In this document: positions 48,001-56,879 of the stretch, piece by piece
Position numbering within the stretch: position 1 is the stretch's first letter
How the letters are laid out: every line of letters starts with the position of its first letter
DNA from: Mytilus edulis
Lineage: Eukaryota > Mollusca > Bivalvia > Mytilida > Mytilidae
NCBI RefSeq assembly: GCF_963676685.1
Contig: NC_092345.1
Location: 46,087,838-46,151,837, forward strand
DNA: 64,000 bases
Direction of reading: 5' to 3'
Translations under genes and position numbers: made by a program
The notes under the pieces: model-generated
What the model saw: the letters and a program-made list of their open reading frames with translations, nothing else
Databases searched by the model: none
Told to the model about the DNA's origin: nothing

Positions 48001-51000
48001 ACGATAGCCGATGAACCAATATGTTTAAGGGAAGCAAAACTTTCAACAAGGGCTTCTATTCGCCTACCAAAGATTTTGCATCACTATTAATCATATATAA
48101 TCAAGGAAAATCTTGTAGACAAGAAAACATTAGGAAACACCATAACATGTATATCCGTTTCAGATCATGTTAAGTCCAAAACATAATATCAAATTGTTGT
48201 TTAAAGGACAATATTTAATCTTCTTGGGCTAAGGAGCGGAGGACTTTGAAAATAATTAACTTGATTTTGCAAAACTAAAAGTAAATAACTTTGCACAAGA
48301 CAGGATAAAGGTGATTACGTATCCGTGAAACAATCTTATTCAGTAATAATAGTTTTTCTGTCTCGAAATCGAAACAGAAAATTAATATTTTTACATAAAT
48401 TTTAGATGTAGACCCATGTGAAATAAGTCCATGTAGAAATAATGGAACGTGTAACAGGTTGGGATACACATCCGATTACACGTGCCATTGTGTGCCTGGT
48501 TTTACCGGAAGACAGTGTCAAACTGGTAAGAACAATAATTTATTTCGTATAATGCCACAATTCAAAAAGATTTCGATGAGGTATGCTTGCTGATTTAAAA
48601 ATGTTGGTAAAAAAAATCATATGAAAGAGGCATATAACTTACTAATAATCTCATCATAAATCCGTTTAAAGTCTATGTTCAGCAGACACGCGTATCGTCT
48701 ACAAAAGATTAATCAGTTACGCTGAACCAAAAAAAAAAAACCCAAAGGTTTAAAAACGTTATATAATGTACGAAGTTGGAGAGCATACAAAAGATGTTAA
48801 AATTCCAAGATACTGATAATACAAGCACCATACATCATAAGAGAAAATAAAAAAGTTGATCTATAATTTTTCCAGTAAATTTGTTATGTTCATTATTTGA
48901 AGTAAATGTTTTAAACCTAATTGTTTTCTTTCTTTCTCTTCAGACATTAACGAATGTGCATCAAACCCCTGTAGAAATGGTGGTTTATGTCTAGATCTCA
49001 TAAACAATCATCGCTGTCATTGCCAAGAGGGATACACGGGTTTCAACTGTCAGACAAGTAAGATAGTTTACCATTAAATTATTATGCACACTATATATTC
49101 TTTGTTTATATTAATCAATTTATAAACAGTGCATAATGATTTTACATAGTACCGCGACAGGCAAACGTGTGTATTGTTGAATACTGCTATATTTACACCA
49201 GAATTTTACTACCGAGAAAAAAAAACTCACGTAAGATTCAAAAGAATGTATAATTATCAATAATCGTTTTAAAATTTAGCTGCCACACTGCAAGCAAACA
49301 AATGTGCAGTTTCATTTATTTTTGTGTATTTATCTAAAAGTGATCCCGTCTAAATTTCGAATGAAAATAAGTTCGGCATTTAAGATGAGTTTGTGCAAAT
49401 AGTTTTTGATTCATATAGTGGGTTATTCGATTTCTTCTATGACCGATAACAACACCCATGTTTTAGAATGTGTCTTGGAATAACAAATTAAAAAGCAATT
49501 GATATGGCTGCTTTCTACTAAACCATACTATAATAAAAACAACACGTTTTATATGTAATGCTTACATAAATAAAATATTTCAGACATTAACGAATGCTTC
49601 AGTAATCCATGTCAACATGGTGCTACGTGTACAGATCTTGTGAATGGTTATACATGTCGTTGTTCAAATGGTTACACTGGTGTACACTGTGAGACAGGTA
49701 CGTTCTTTTTCATTTCATATTGTATAGAATCGAGAACTGTTTTGTTACTCAATATACTCAAGAATATCTTCATACAGTACATACATCTCTTGTATTTATA
49801 TACTCACGTTTGCATGTTATTCTCAAACTTATACCCCCAACAAAGATTTCTTTGATAAAGCACGATAACTGTTAGAAATGTAAGGTCCGAAAACTGTTAG
49901 AAATGTAAGGTCCGAACTTATGTATTAACTGGTGAAACTTTTTCATTTCAATTTCGAAATAATAATTGCCCTATACAAAAGGTAATGTCCAAAATGATGT
50001 TAGACATATTTAAAAAAAATCCTTTCATTGTAAGTAAACTTTTTAAATTTTTATGTATTGTGAAACAATTTATTACTATCAAAGTATAAATTTTATTTGC
50101 ATATTTTGTGAATCTTATAGATAGTATAACTAAGTCATGATGATTGCTGACAACAGAGCAACGAGAATTTTTCATCGTGTGTCTCTTTTGAAACAATTAT
50201 ACTTTAGATTTTTAATATCCTCTGAATGTATGATCATTTAAAAGCTTTTGATTACATTGTATGAGTTTATGGCACACAATTATCAATAATTTTCGGTTTT
50301 GATAATATCTTCAATCTTCGTTTGTTGTACTGTTGAATTTCATGTCTTATCATGTGTTACTTTTGTAATCTTTTAAAAAATTATGTTTGGAATTGTAAAT
50401 CTGAGAATGGAAATGGGGAATTTGTCAAAGAAACAACAATCCAACCAAAGAGCATATAGCAGCCGAAATCCGCCAATGGGTATTCAACGAGGCGTGAAAA
50501 TCCCGCACCGGAAGTGGGCATGAGCTGGCCCCTAAATAAACATGTGTACTAGTTCAGTGATATGGACGGCATACTAAACTCTAAAACATATAATGAACTA
50601 AAATTTAAAAACAAATACAAGTTTAACAAAGGTCTGATGCTCCTTGTGTTTGTTTTATTATCTTGACAACTATCATATGACTGTTTTAGGAAAATTAAAT
50701 CAAGAAATTATTATATACTGTTTTTGATTTGTCGATATTTCAATTCGGTAAAATTGCTGGGTTTTATTCTCTAATTATTCTTATTACTTATCATTATTAT
50801 GTACATTTACATTGTTTACATTGTAAAACTTACCAAATAGATTTATGCCTTTTATTTCTTATTTGCAAAATGCTTTTGTGGTTTTCACATTGAAAATCTA
50901 CAAGAACATGTTTAACGTATATGCATCTTTATTAAACAAGGCATACATAACAGTTTATCATACCAATTGAACAGCAAGAGAATATCTGCAATGACGTTCT

Positions 51001-53742
51001 TCCCTTAAAAGGATATATTTGCATATGTATCTAATATAATCATCTTATGTTATTTTTGTATATCTGATATTGAAATCGCTGTTGCAATAAGCCATATGTT
51101 TACACAATTAACCTATACAATGTACCAAACGCTTTTGGTCTATACTCTGTGTCCAAATTCAGGTTGGCGTTCCTCTGTTGAATGTGTATCGTATGTTTAC
51201 GAGGCACCTGCAATGTCTGATAATGATTATTTTTTTTGGGCTGATACAGAATGTGACACAGACTTTGTAATTCATTATTATCTATTTAACGTTAATGACT
51301 TAAATTACTTTGTGTAATGCGTTTGTGATGTGAATAATTTCAAGATATTCTAATATTCGAACTCCCTTGTTAAATTTTGTTGTTTTCATTAAAGTAATAT
51401 ACAAGGACATATTATATATAATGTAGATATTGACGAATGCTCTAGTAATCCGTGTTACAATAATGGCACATGTGTGGATGGAATAGATTCATGGAATTGT
51501 GCATGCATACCTGGATTTACTGGAACTCAATGTCAAACAGGTTAGAGATATATGGACTTGCTTTAAACATTTAACATTTAACTAATTCACATATTGTGTT
51601 TGATGAATCAATAAAAATCTAGACTGGGGAATATCTCATTTTAATAATCTTACTCTCTATATTACTCTATGATTTATAGACTAATGCATTCAAATGATCC
51701 CTTGATATTAAGTTTAATAAAGAGATTGATTTTTATCGTTTCTTATTTTATCTTGACTGGCAAACCCAGATAAGCTACTCGATATCATTGCTGTAGTTTT
51801 TTAAGGATACTTTCCTTATAAACATATTTGCTAGTTGCGAATACTATACTACGAATACTATATTTTTACAGATATAGACGAATGCAGCAGTAATCCGTGT
51901 CGACACAACGGCACATGTATAGACTTAATTGACGAATACATATGCCATTGTACAAATGAATCAAGAGGAGATAACTGCGAAAAGTGTAAGCATTATTTCA
52001 TATTATCTTAAAAGAGGGGCAAAGAATACCTGAAGAAGAGTCAAACTCATAGATCTGACAACGTCATGGCTAAAGAAGAAAAAGACAAGCAGACAAATAA
52101 TAGTACAAACCAAAGAAAACTTAAGACTTAACAACACGAAGCCCACCAAAACTGGAGTTACAGGCTTACTGTTTGGAGATTAACATGATTAAAGAAAAGT
52201 TTAAACTTATTTTTGTAAAATTGCAAGCATGTATTTAAAATGTGAACATCATTTCGTAAATTGATTACAAACAAATACAAGGAGAAAAGAGGAAACTTTT
52301 TTTAAGAATAAGTATAAAAGGTATTTTATGCATCCAAGTACCAAATGGAGTGATATTCATATGAACAGATTTCTTTTTCTACCAGGGCTCAATCATTGTT
52401 CCTCAGATCCTTGTCTACATGGTGGTGAGTGCACTACTGAATATGGTGGTTATAGTTGTGACTGCCCTGAACCATGGTATGGAGATATATGTGAAAACAA
52501 AGAAATAAATAGAACAGGTGTACGTATTCAACAAATCATATTCCTGACTGAATCTTATAAAAGAATTTATACTGAGTTTAAACACCAGAATTTTGAATAG
52601 TCCTAATGAAATTAAAACTGTAATTTAAACTAAAATGTCATTCAAACAGATATGATATAAAAAAAATAATAAAAAGATCTGATAGGATTGCAAATGAAAC
52701 AACTTTTCACCAGATTTCAAATGGATTTAAGCAATTTGTACGGTCTTTCAACAATGAGAACAATACATATAATATAGCTGTCTTTTGAAGGTCTTAGTAT
52801 GAAAAATGTGAAATAATTGAAACAAGAAAAAAAACCAGACTCAATTTATACAATACGAAAGACAAAAACCAACGGCACATCAGAACTACAGGTTCATGGC
52901 TTTATACAAGCTAAATGTATGAGGCGATGTTCAACATTTTGGTTAATTAATAACATAACATGGATGTGAGAGATAAAGCAGGTCGCTATACCCCGAGAAA
53001 AACTTCCATGTGTTCCAAGACGATGCAGAGGTATTATTTAGATATGTGAAATGAAACAATAAACTACTGAGCTAAATTTCGCCAAAGGATGAACATTTTT
53101 TTTCAGCTGAGACAAAGTTGCAATATTGAACGAAGAGTAGCTAACTTCTTTTTCAACATTTAATCAATGTGTTATTGAATTCATTAAAAAATTACTAAAT
53201 TAACTGCTACTGTTGTATATCTAAAACACTGAAGATGGTTTTGACTAATATGTCTATTGCAGGTTTGCACCGATCTAGAATACACAGACTGCACATGTTT
53301 CATCACAAAACCTAATCCTCTGCAACGGAAATCTTTTAAAATGGAGAGTGGAATAATAGGATTATTGACTGGACTTTTTGGTACAATCTTACTTTATATA
53401 ATATGGAATCACCAAGAAAATAAGCTTACCAAAAAGAATAAAATACACATTATAGAACCAAATACGGATACGGCTGATGTCATGACCGTATCTGATTTTG
53501 AATCAGAAATATCTAGTAATTACAATGAGGATGAAAACCGGAAAGATTCAGAAAAAGATGAAGACACAAACGGTCCTAAAGGATGTGATTGCTTTGTAGA
53601 TCACACTGGATACGATCATTTTCAAAGATTTGATGAAAAATTGAGATATAAATACAAATTCCATAAGCACAACTGTCAAAATAAGAAACAACTTTCAAAA
53701 TCAACTAGCCTTTTTAAGATTACCAAAAGCCTTAAGCATTAG
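35953..53742 (+). CDS. [14 protein letters not shown], six-EGF, single-pass membrane protein (in-frame TGA at codon 145)
   Basis: Fifteen exons totalling 2265 bp (755 codons with stop): 35953-36069, 36237-36424, 36758-36898, 42378-42513, 43195-43356, 43669-43811, 44286-44450, 47019-47059, 48406-48525, 48944-49057, 49584-49697, 51427-51540, 51872-51985, 52386-52517 and 53279-53742. Phases match at every junction. Residues 1-22 are a signal peptide. From 23 ([14 protein letters not shown]) to about 364 is an N-terminal ectodomain of a type known from many invertebrate proteins of unknown function, with [30 protein letters not shown] and [13 protein letters not shown]. Six EGF-like domains follow; domains 2-5 have the D/N-I-D/N-E-C calcium-binding start. 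Then come one transmembrane helix and a cytoplasmic tail of about 110 residues. Codon 145 (36885-36887) is TGA, so this copy as read would truncate early. A surface receptor or adhesion role is inferred. Confidence 0.8.
36237..36424 (+). CDS. EGF gene exon 2
   Basis: 188 bp, acceptor TTCCTAG, donor GTAAAA. Encodes [40 protein letters not shown] and [14 protein letters not shown]. Confidence 0.8.
36758..36898 (+). CDS. EGF gene exon 3, contains the in-frame TGA
   Basis: 141 bp, acceptor TGTTATAG, donor GTATGA. Encodes [41 protein letters not shown], stop (36885-36887), AIY. The four codons after the stop still connect in frame to exon 4. Confidence 0.75.
37196..37936. mobile_element. Element with about 220-bp terminal inverted repeats, TTAA-flanked
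   Basis: The left arm (about 37196-37412) starts GGTTTATGTACCCTTCTGTA and includes AAAAAGAGGACTTTGTGGCA. The right arm (about 37718-37936) is its reverse complement with few changes. About 305 bp of unique sequence lies between. TTAA is at 37192-37195 and 37937-37940. No coding capacity. It sits in intron 3 of the EGF gene. Confidence 0.8.
38375..39821. mobile_element. Nested element full of ~11-bp CTACGA/CCACGA motifs
   Basis: Ends AGTCCACTAGACCACGAT and, inverted, AGTCCCACTAGGCCACGAT. Blocks at 38500-38730 and 39540-39800 carry dozens of CTACGAT, CCACGAT, CTACGTTC words about 11 bp apart; the block at 39340-39530 has the same words in reverse complement. A copy of the GCCAATGAGACAACT repeat lies inside (about 38945-39250). 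No transposase seen. Confidence 0.7.
38945..39250 (+). repeat. 'GCCAATGAGACAACT' family copy inside the nested element
   Basis: AGAAGATGTGGTATGATTGC, CAATGAGACAACTCTCCACA, GACACAGAAATTAACAACTA, TCACCGTACGGCCTTCAACA in order. It is the best preserved copy in the window and the innermost insertion of a three-level nest. Confidence 0.65.
40395..40550. repeat. Hairpin at the centre of the giant palindrome
   Basis: GAATGCTTCTTTTTGTAACT and GTAAAAGCGTTGACCG pair with CGGTCAACGCTTTTAC and AGTTACAAAAAGAAGCATTC. The tip is TGAAGCGCGGAAGCGCTTCA. Confidence 0.75.
42378..42513 (+). CDS. EGF gene exon 4
   Basis: 136 bp, acceptor TTGATAG, donor GTTTGT. Encodes [19 protein letters not shown] and [10 protein letters not shown]. 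The intron before it is 5.5 kb and carries two palindromic elements. Confidence 0.8.
42575..42690 (+). repeat. Short copy of the 'CATACAAGTGAGAGG' family tail
   Basis: GGTTGTTATCCATTGGTGTT, TGAGCTTTTGATTTTGCCA and GACTTTCCGTAATGATTTTT, in intron 4 of the EGF gene. Confidence 0.5.
43195..43356 (+). CDS. EGF gene exon 5
   Basis: 162 bp, phase 0 at both ends, acceptor TTTCAG, donor GTTTGT. Encodes [35 protein letters not shown] and TPITQIPLQ. Confidence 0.8.
43375..43640 (+). repeat. Copy of the 'CATACAAGTGAGAGG' family
   Basis: It fills intron 5 of the EGF gene: CAGATGAGAGGTTTTAAATA, AAAATGCCTGTTCCACGTCA, GGAATATGACAGTTGTTTTT, TTTTCCTCGGAGTTCGGTAT. Confidence 0.55.
43669..43811 (+). CDS. EGF gene exon 6
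   Basis: 143 bp, acceptor AATTGTAG, donor GTAAGT. Encodes [27 protein letters not shown] and [10 protein letters not shown]. Confidence 0.8.
44286..44450 (+). CDS. EGF gene exon 7
   Basis: 165 bp, acceptor GATTACAG, donor GTATGA after GATACTAACAA. Encodes [32 protein letters not shown] and CASAEDTN. The frame stays open past this donor to 44541, but only this donor gives a phase-2 end that fits exon 8. Confidence 0.75.
44542..46740 (+). mobile_element. Penelope-like retroelement inserted in intron 7 of the EGF gene
   Basis: RT-like coding text runs from about 44680 to 46100 with several stops and shifts, followed by a 3' tail to 46740 (CCTGTCCCAAGTCAGGAGCC, GACCAGCTGAAGGACGCCTC, GGTGCGGGAATTTCTCGCTG). 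Same orientation as the host gene. The tail recurs in part, inverted, at 50395-50640. Confidence 0.7.
44910..45854 (+). pseudogene. Reverse transcriptase core of the Penelope-like element
   Basis: A 314-codon open stretch with RT motifs: PPKLHKTP (residues 16-23), motif [15 protein letters not shown] with Asp 88, motif [17 protein letters not shown] from 171, motif [12 protein letters not shown] with Asp 219 and 220, and [10 protein letters not shown] after it. The [13 protein letters not shown] and GIPMGT words are typical of the Penelope-like RT class. Upstream sequence (44690-44900) keeps the family words [13 protein letters not shown] but has stops, as does the downstream part after 45854. 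No GIY-YIG endonuclease was recognised. The core catalytic residues survive, but the element as a whole is broken. Confidence 0.65.
47019..47059 (+). CDS. EGF gene exon 8 (41-bp microexon)
   Basis: Acceptor CATTTCAG, donor GTAAGT, 41 bp, phase 2 in and phase 1 out. Encodes [13 protein letters not shown] and joins to DVDPC of the first EGF exon. It closes the N-terminal ectodomain with the C-I-S-V-I-A-W strand expected in this family. Confidence 0.7.
47455..47885 (+). repeat. Copy of the 'CATACAAGTGAGAGG' family with a 34-bp triplication
   Basis: GCGACTGTCATACAAGTGAG, AGGTTTAGCGCTATAGAACC and GACTTTCCGTTTTAAATTTT, then at 47774-47875 three tandem 34-bp units starting CCTCGGAGTTCAGTATTTTT. Confidence 0.65.
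48406..48525 (+). CDS. EGF gene exon 9 (EGF-like 1)
   Basis: 120 bp, phase 1-1, acceptor AATTTTAG, donor GTAAGA. Six Cys: CEISPC, NNGTC, YTCHC, GRQC. Confidence 0.85.
48655..48815 (+). repeat. Dispersed repeat, 'GTCTACATAAGACT' family copy 3
   Basis: GCAGACACGCGTATCGTCTA, CAAAAGATTAATCAGTTACG, CGAAGTTGGAGAGCATACAA, in intron 9 of the EGF gene. Confidence 0.5.
48944..49057 (+). CDS. EGF gene exon 10 (EGF-like 2, calcium-binding type)
   Basis: 114 bp, phase 1-1, acceptor TCTCTTCAG, donor [22 protein letters not shown] start and GYTGFNCQT end. Confidence 0.85.
49584..49697 (+). CDS. EGF gene exon 11 (EGF-like 3, calcium-binding type)
   Basis: 114 bp, phase 1-1, acceptor ATTTCAG, donor [22 protein letters not shown], then [10 protein letters not shown] and GYTGVHCET. 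Confidence 0.85.
50395..50640 (-). repeat. Inverted fragment of the retroelement tail at 46560-46740
   Basis: It reads AATGGAAATGGGGAATTTGT, AAAGAAACAACAATCCAACC, ATCCCGCACCGGAAGTGGGC, GAGCTGGCCCCTAAATAAA, the reverse complement of the tail at 46580-46735, plus a further part. Confidence 0.55.
51427..51540 (+). CDS. EGF gene exon 12 (EGF-like 4, calcium-binding type)
   Basis: 114 bp, phase 1-1, acceptor AATGTAG, donor [22 protein letters not shown], then WNCAC and GFTGTQCQT. Confidence 0.85.
51872..51985 (+). CDS. EGF gene exon 13 (EGF-like 5, calcium-binding type)
   Basis: 114 bp, phase 1-1, acceptor TTTTTACAG, donor [22 protein letters not shown], then YICHC and RGDNCEK. Its first part is nearly the same as exon 12, suggesting local exon duplication. 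An RGD tripeptide occurs (ESRGDNC), but in an EGF loop its use in integrin binding is only a possibility. Confidence 0.85.
52005..52165 (-). repeat. Inverted retroelement 3' tail in intron 13
   Basis: GAGTCAAACTCATAGATCTG, GACAAGCAGACAAATAATAG and CGAAGCCCACCAAAACTGG are the reverse complement of the tail at 56470-56640. Confidence 0.55.
52386..52517 (+). CDS. EGF gene exon 14 (EGF-like 6)
   Basis: 132 bp, phase 1-1, acceptor TCTACCAG, donor GTGTAC (weaker). [24 protein letters not shown], then a short linker with an N-glycosylation motif (NRT). Confidence 0.75.
52660..52930 (+). repeat. Diverged copy of the 'GCCAATGAGACAACT' family in intron 14
   Basis: GATTGCAAATGAAACAACTT, TTCACCAGATTTCAAATGG, GTACGGTCTTTCAACAATGA and CAGAACTACAGGTTCATGG match the family in order. 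Confidence 0.5.
53279..53742 (+). CDS. EGF gene exon 15 (transmembrane helix and cytoplasmic tail)
   Basis: 464 bp to TAG at 53740-53742. The helix is [20 protein letters not shown]; then a Lys-rich stop-transfer and an acidic/basic tail with [13 protein letters not shown] and FHKHNC. To keep the phase-1 frame the acceptor must be GATCTAG at 53273-53278. The stronger TATTGCAG 16 bp upstream would shift the frame unless another exon is missing, so the 5' edge is uncertain. Confidence 0.65.
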
Positions 53743-53758
53743 GAAATGTTATACTAAC

Positions 53759-53764
53759 AATAAA
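53759..53764 (+). terminator. Polyadenylation signal of the EGF gene
   Basis: Canonical AATAAA 17 bp after the stop codon, which would give a very short 3' UTR. Confidence 0.5.
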
Positions 53765-53775
53765 TATTTGTATTT

Positions 53776-55270
53776 TAAGGTAGCACAACACAAAAGCGAC
53801 TTAATTTTATCAAAATTTCGTTTTCAGCTGTTACTTCTTAATATTCCAAAGCCACAAAAGAATTTTTTTTTACATATCTTGCACAGTTGATGAGTTTGGA
53901 TGATAATTAGTTTTATAAACAAATGCACGTGTCTGACTAATACAAGATAAGAACATGTGGGCAGTATTTTGTGGTTACTCAATAGAATTATTTGATAGCT
54001 TTATGACCACTAACCAGCAATACAAATAACAATTTTGAAAAAAAAGGTGGATTAGGGATAAAAGGAAAAATGAAGATAAAGAATTCTTAATATAAATACA
54101 TTTCATTAATGGAGCTACCAGTTTGGATGATAATTAGTTTTATAAACAAATGCACGTGTCTGACTAATACAAGATAAGAACATGTGGGCAGTATTTTGTG
54201 GTTACTCAATAGAATTATTTGATAGCTTTATGACCACTAACCAGCAATACAAATAACAATTTTGAAAAAAAAAGGTGGATTAGGGATAAAAGGAAAAATG
54301 AAGATAAAGAATTCTTAATATAAATACATTTCATTAATGGAGCTACCAGGAGAAAAAACCAAAATACCAATTGAGATATTGAGGGAATCAAAATAAAAAT
54401 GTACAGATATTTAACAAATGTAATTGTATAACAATTAATGTACTAGAGTTTCTTGGGGGATAATGTTTAAATATGATTTTTTTTAAAAGTAAATACAAAT
54501 TAAATATTTCATTTTTGAACTGCAAAATTGAAAAAAAATCTACTTTGTGTAAAACACCATATAGTCATATATAGTATACAATTATTCCAGATCCCAATAA
54601 GGATCCTCTTTATTGACCAACTGATCATTTTGTGTACACATGTATTACTCTGAACTTACTTTTTGTAACAATAGAAAACAAAATATATTATGCTATGTAC
54701 CAAATGAATAAAATCCATATTATAAAAATTAATTGCAATGTGTTATTTAACTTCTGAAATCATTAGTAGTAAAGGTTTAACATAGTGAGCTAAGTGTTGA
54801 CCATATCAGTATCAACAGACTCACATCAAGGTCAATAATGATATAACATCTTCCGCCAGATCTGATTTTTTATGCATAGGGTGTGCATTTTCTGTATATA
54901 TTTGGAAATGCGGAAATTCGCTGCTTTCTTACTGGTCAAAAACTAATTGATTTATGATTAAAGGCCAATCCGGAAGTATCCCAAGGGTACATTTGTGAAT
55001 TATATTGAAGTAAATGGGGTACACGTAGGAAAGTCCTTATTTATTGAATCGTAACACATTCATTTTCGTCATAAAAATGTAGTTTTAAATGAATTTAGCT
55101 CCTATATGGGTGCCCTTATATGCCTGATTTTCACACATGTTGTATCTTGACAAGTTATCTTCAAAAAGGTGTCTCAGATTTCCAAAAAAAACATCCATCG
55201 AACAAATTTTAAAACCCGATTAAATTTAAAGCTTGATGAAATAAATGACATCAGTTTATTTTAAGGAACA
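53776..55270. mobile_element. Diverged relative of the 35054-35777 foldback, containing a tandem duplication
   Basis: It starts TTAAGGTAGCACAACACAAA like the foldback end. Near 55165-55260 it has GGTGTCTCAGATTTCCAAAA and a CATC-GAACAAATTTTAAAACCC stretch like the foldback centre. Between them a 227-bp unit starting GTTTGGATGATAATTAGTTT occurs at 53894-54120 and again at 54121-54348, differing by one A in a poly-A run. No coding capacity. Confidence 0.5.
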
Positions 55271-55589
55271 GACGAGTGAGCTAGCCATGTGCAATAAACT
55301 TCGTTATAATTTTATTGGCAAATGCTGTTAAACTGCATACCACATATTTGTGACCTTAACGTTATAACAATCAGCAATCAAAGCCGGCCTCCAAAGTTAT
55401 TGTGAAACTAGAGGTGGCGTGAATCAGATGTAGATACTAAAAAAATCCAAAGATCTTTTAGAGTACATACAATCTAAGACTCTCTTATCTTGCAATAGTA
55501 TTAGACATTTGACTTTTCTACACTTTACACAAGTATTCCACATTCCAAAATAAAAAACAAATTGAAAGAGTTGGTAATACTTTGTTTCA

Positions 55590-56645
55590 TTAAAAAGAAT
55601 GGCGAACGTAGAAACAAGTATCTTGTCTTGGGAAGGGATAAATCCTACTTTGTAAAGAATCACTATGATTCAAACCAAAAATTATCTGAAAATGACATTA
55701 TCAAGATGCTTGATTTCTTGATTGACAACATATTTGTTACGTTTTAAAGGACGTGTTTTTCAACAGACTGTCAGAATTCCAATGGGAACCAATTGTGCCC
55801 TCTTCTTGCCGATTTGTTTCTTTATTATTATGAGGCTGGCTTCATACAGGAACTAGCAATAGCAATATCCTTTAACCTTACGTTCCGCTATATAGATGAT
55901 GTTCTATCACTCACTAAAAAAACAATTTGGTGACTATTTTGAGCGAATCTATTCCATCAAACTAGAGATAAAGATTATTACAGATACAGCTAAGTCTGAC
56001 TCATATTTTGACTTGACTAGAAGTTGAGGGTCGGTTGAAAACAAACTTTTACGACAAAAGAGATGATTTCAGCTTCCCAATTATGAACTTTCCATTTCTA
56101 TGTAGCAAAATTCCAGCAGCGCCTGCATACAGAGTATATATCTCCCAATTGATACGATATGCCCAGACTTGTATTTCCTATCATGATGTCCTTGATAGAG
56201 GATTGCTAATCACAAGGAAGCTATTAAACGAGTTGGTGAAGTTGAAATCATCTCTTCGTATTTTACGGACACCATCACGAGTTGGTTGACCGTTATGGAA
56301 GTTTCACAGATGATATCGGATATGTACCTTATGTCGTAACTGCAATATCCTTCCCTTTTCACGAATGTGACCTACAGAATTAGACTATTTACCGAATTTG
56401 TAATAACATAAGTAGCACGACGGGTGACACATGTGGAGCAGGATCTGCTTACCTTTCTGGAGCAACTGAGATCCCCCAGTTTTTGGTGGGGTTCGTGTTG
56501 CTCATTCTTTTGTTTTCTATGTTGTATCTTCTGTACTATTGTGTGTCTGTTTGTCTTTTTATTTTAAACCATGGCGTTGTCAGTTTATTTTCTGTCTATG
56601 AGTTTGACTCTCCCTCTGTTATCTTTCGTCCTTCTTTTAATGGTA
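55590..56645 (+). pseudogene. Degenerate Penelope-like RT fragment with 3' tail
   Basis: Frames in pieces read RRNKYLVLGRDKSYFVKNH, IIKMLDFLIDNIFVTF, a PMGTNC block with a one-base loss, RYIDDVLS and then (56035-56289) FYDKRDDFSFPIMNFPFLC, PAYRVYISQLIRYAQTC. This is the same RT lineage as the remnant at 10095-11520. From 56410 comes the 3' tail CATGTGGAGCAGGATCTGCT, GGGGTTCGTGTTGCTCATTC, GTTGTCAGTTTATTTTCTGT. Confidence 0.65.
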
Positions 56646-56879
56646 CCTAAGCCTCGCGACACAAACACAAACAGAAAGTTCCAAGTAATCATAAAGATCA
56701 TGAATGTTTTTATTAACCGCAGAACTGATAAAATTGATAACTGAAATTAAAATTGGAATTAATTGTGTCTCTGTAATTGTTATTGTTTTCTGATGAGTTA
56801 CACCTCATATTGGAGCAAAACAAGAATCATTTAATTTTAAGAAGCATTCCTAATTTCAAAATTTTCCCATTTGCAGATA

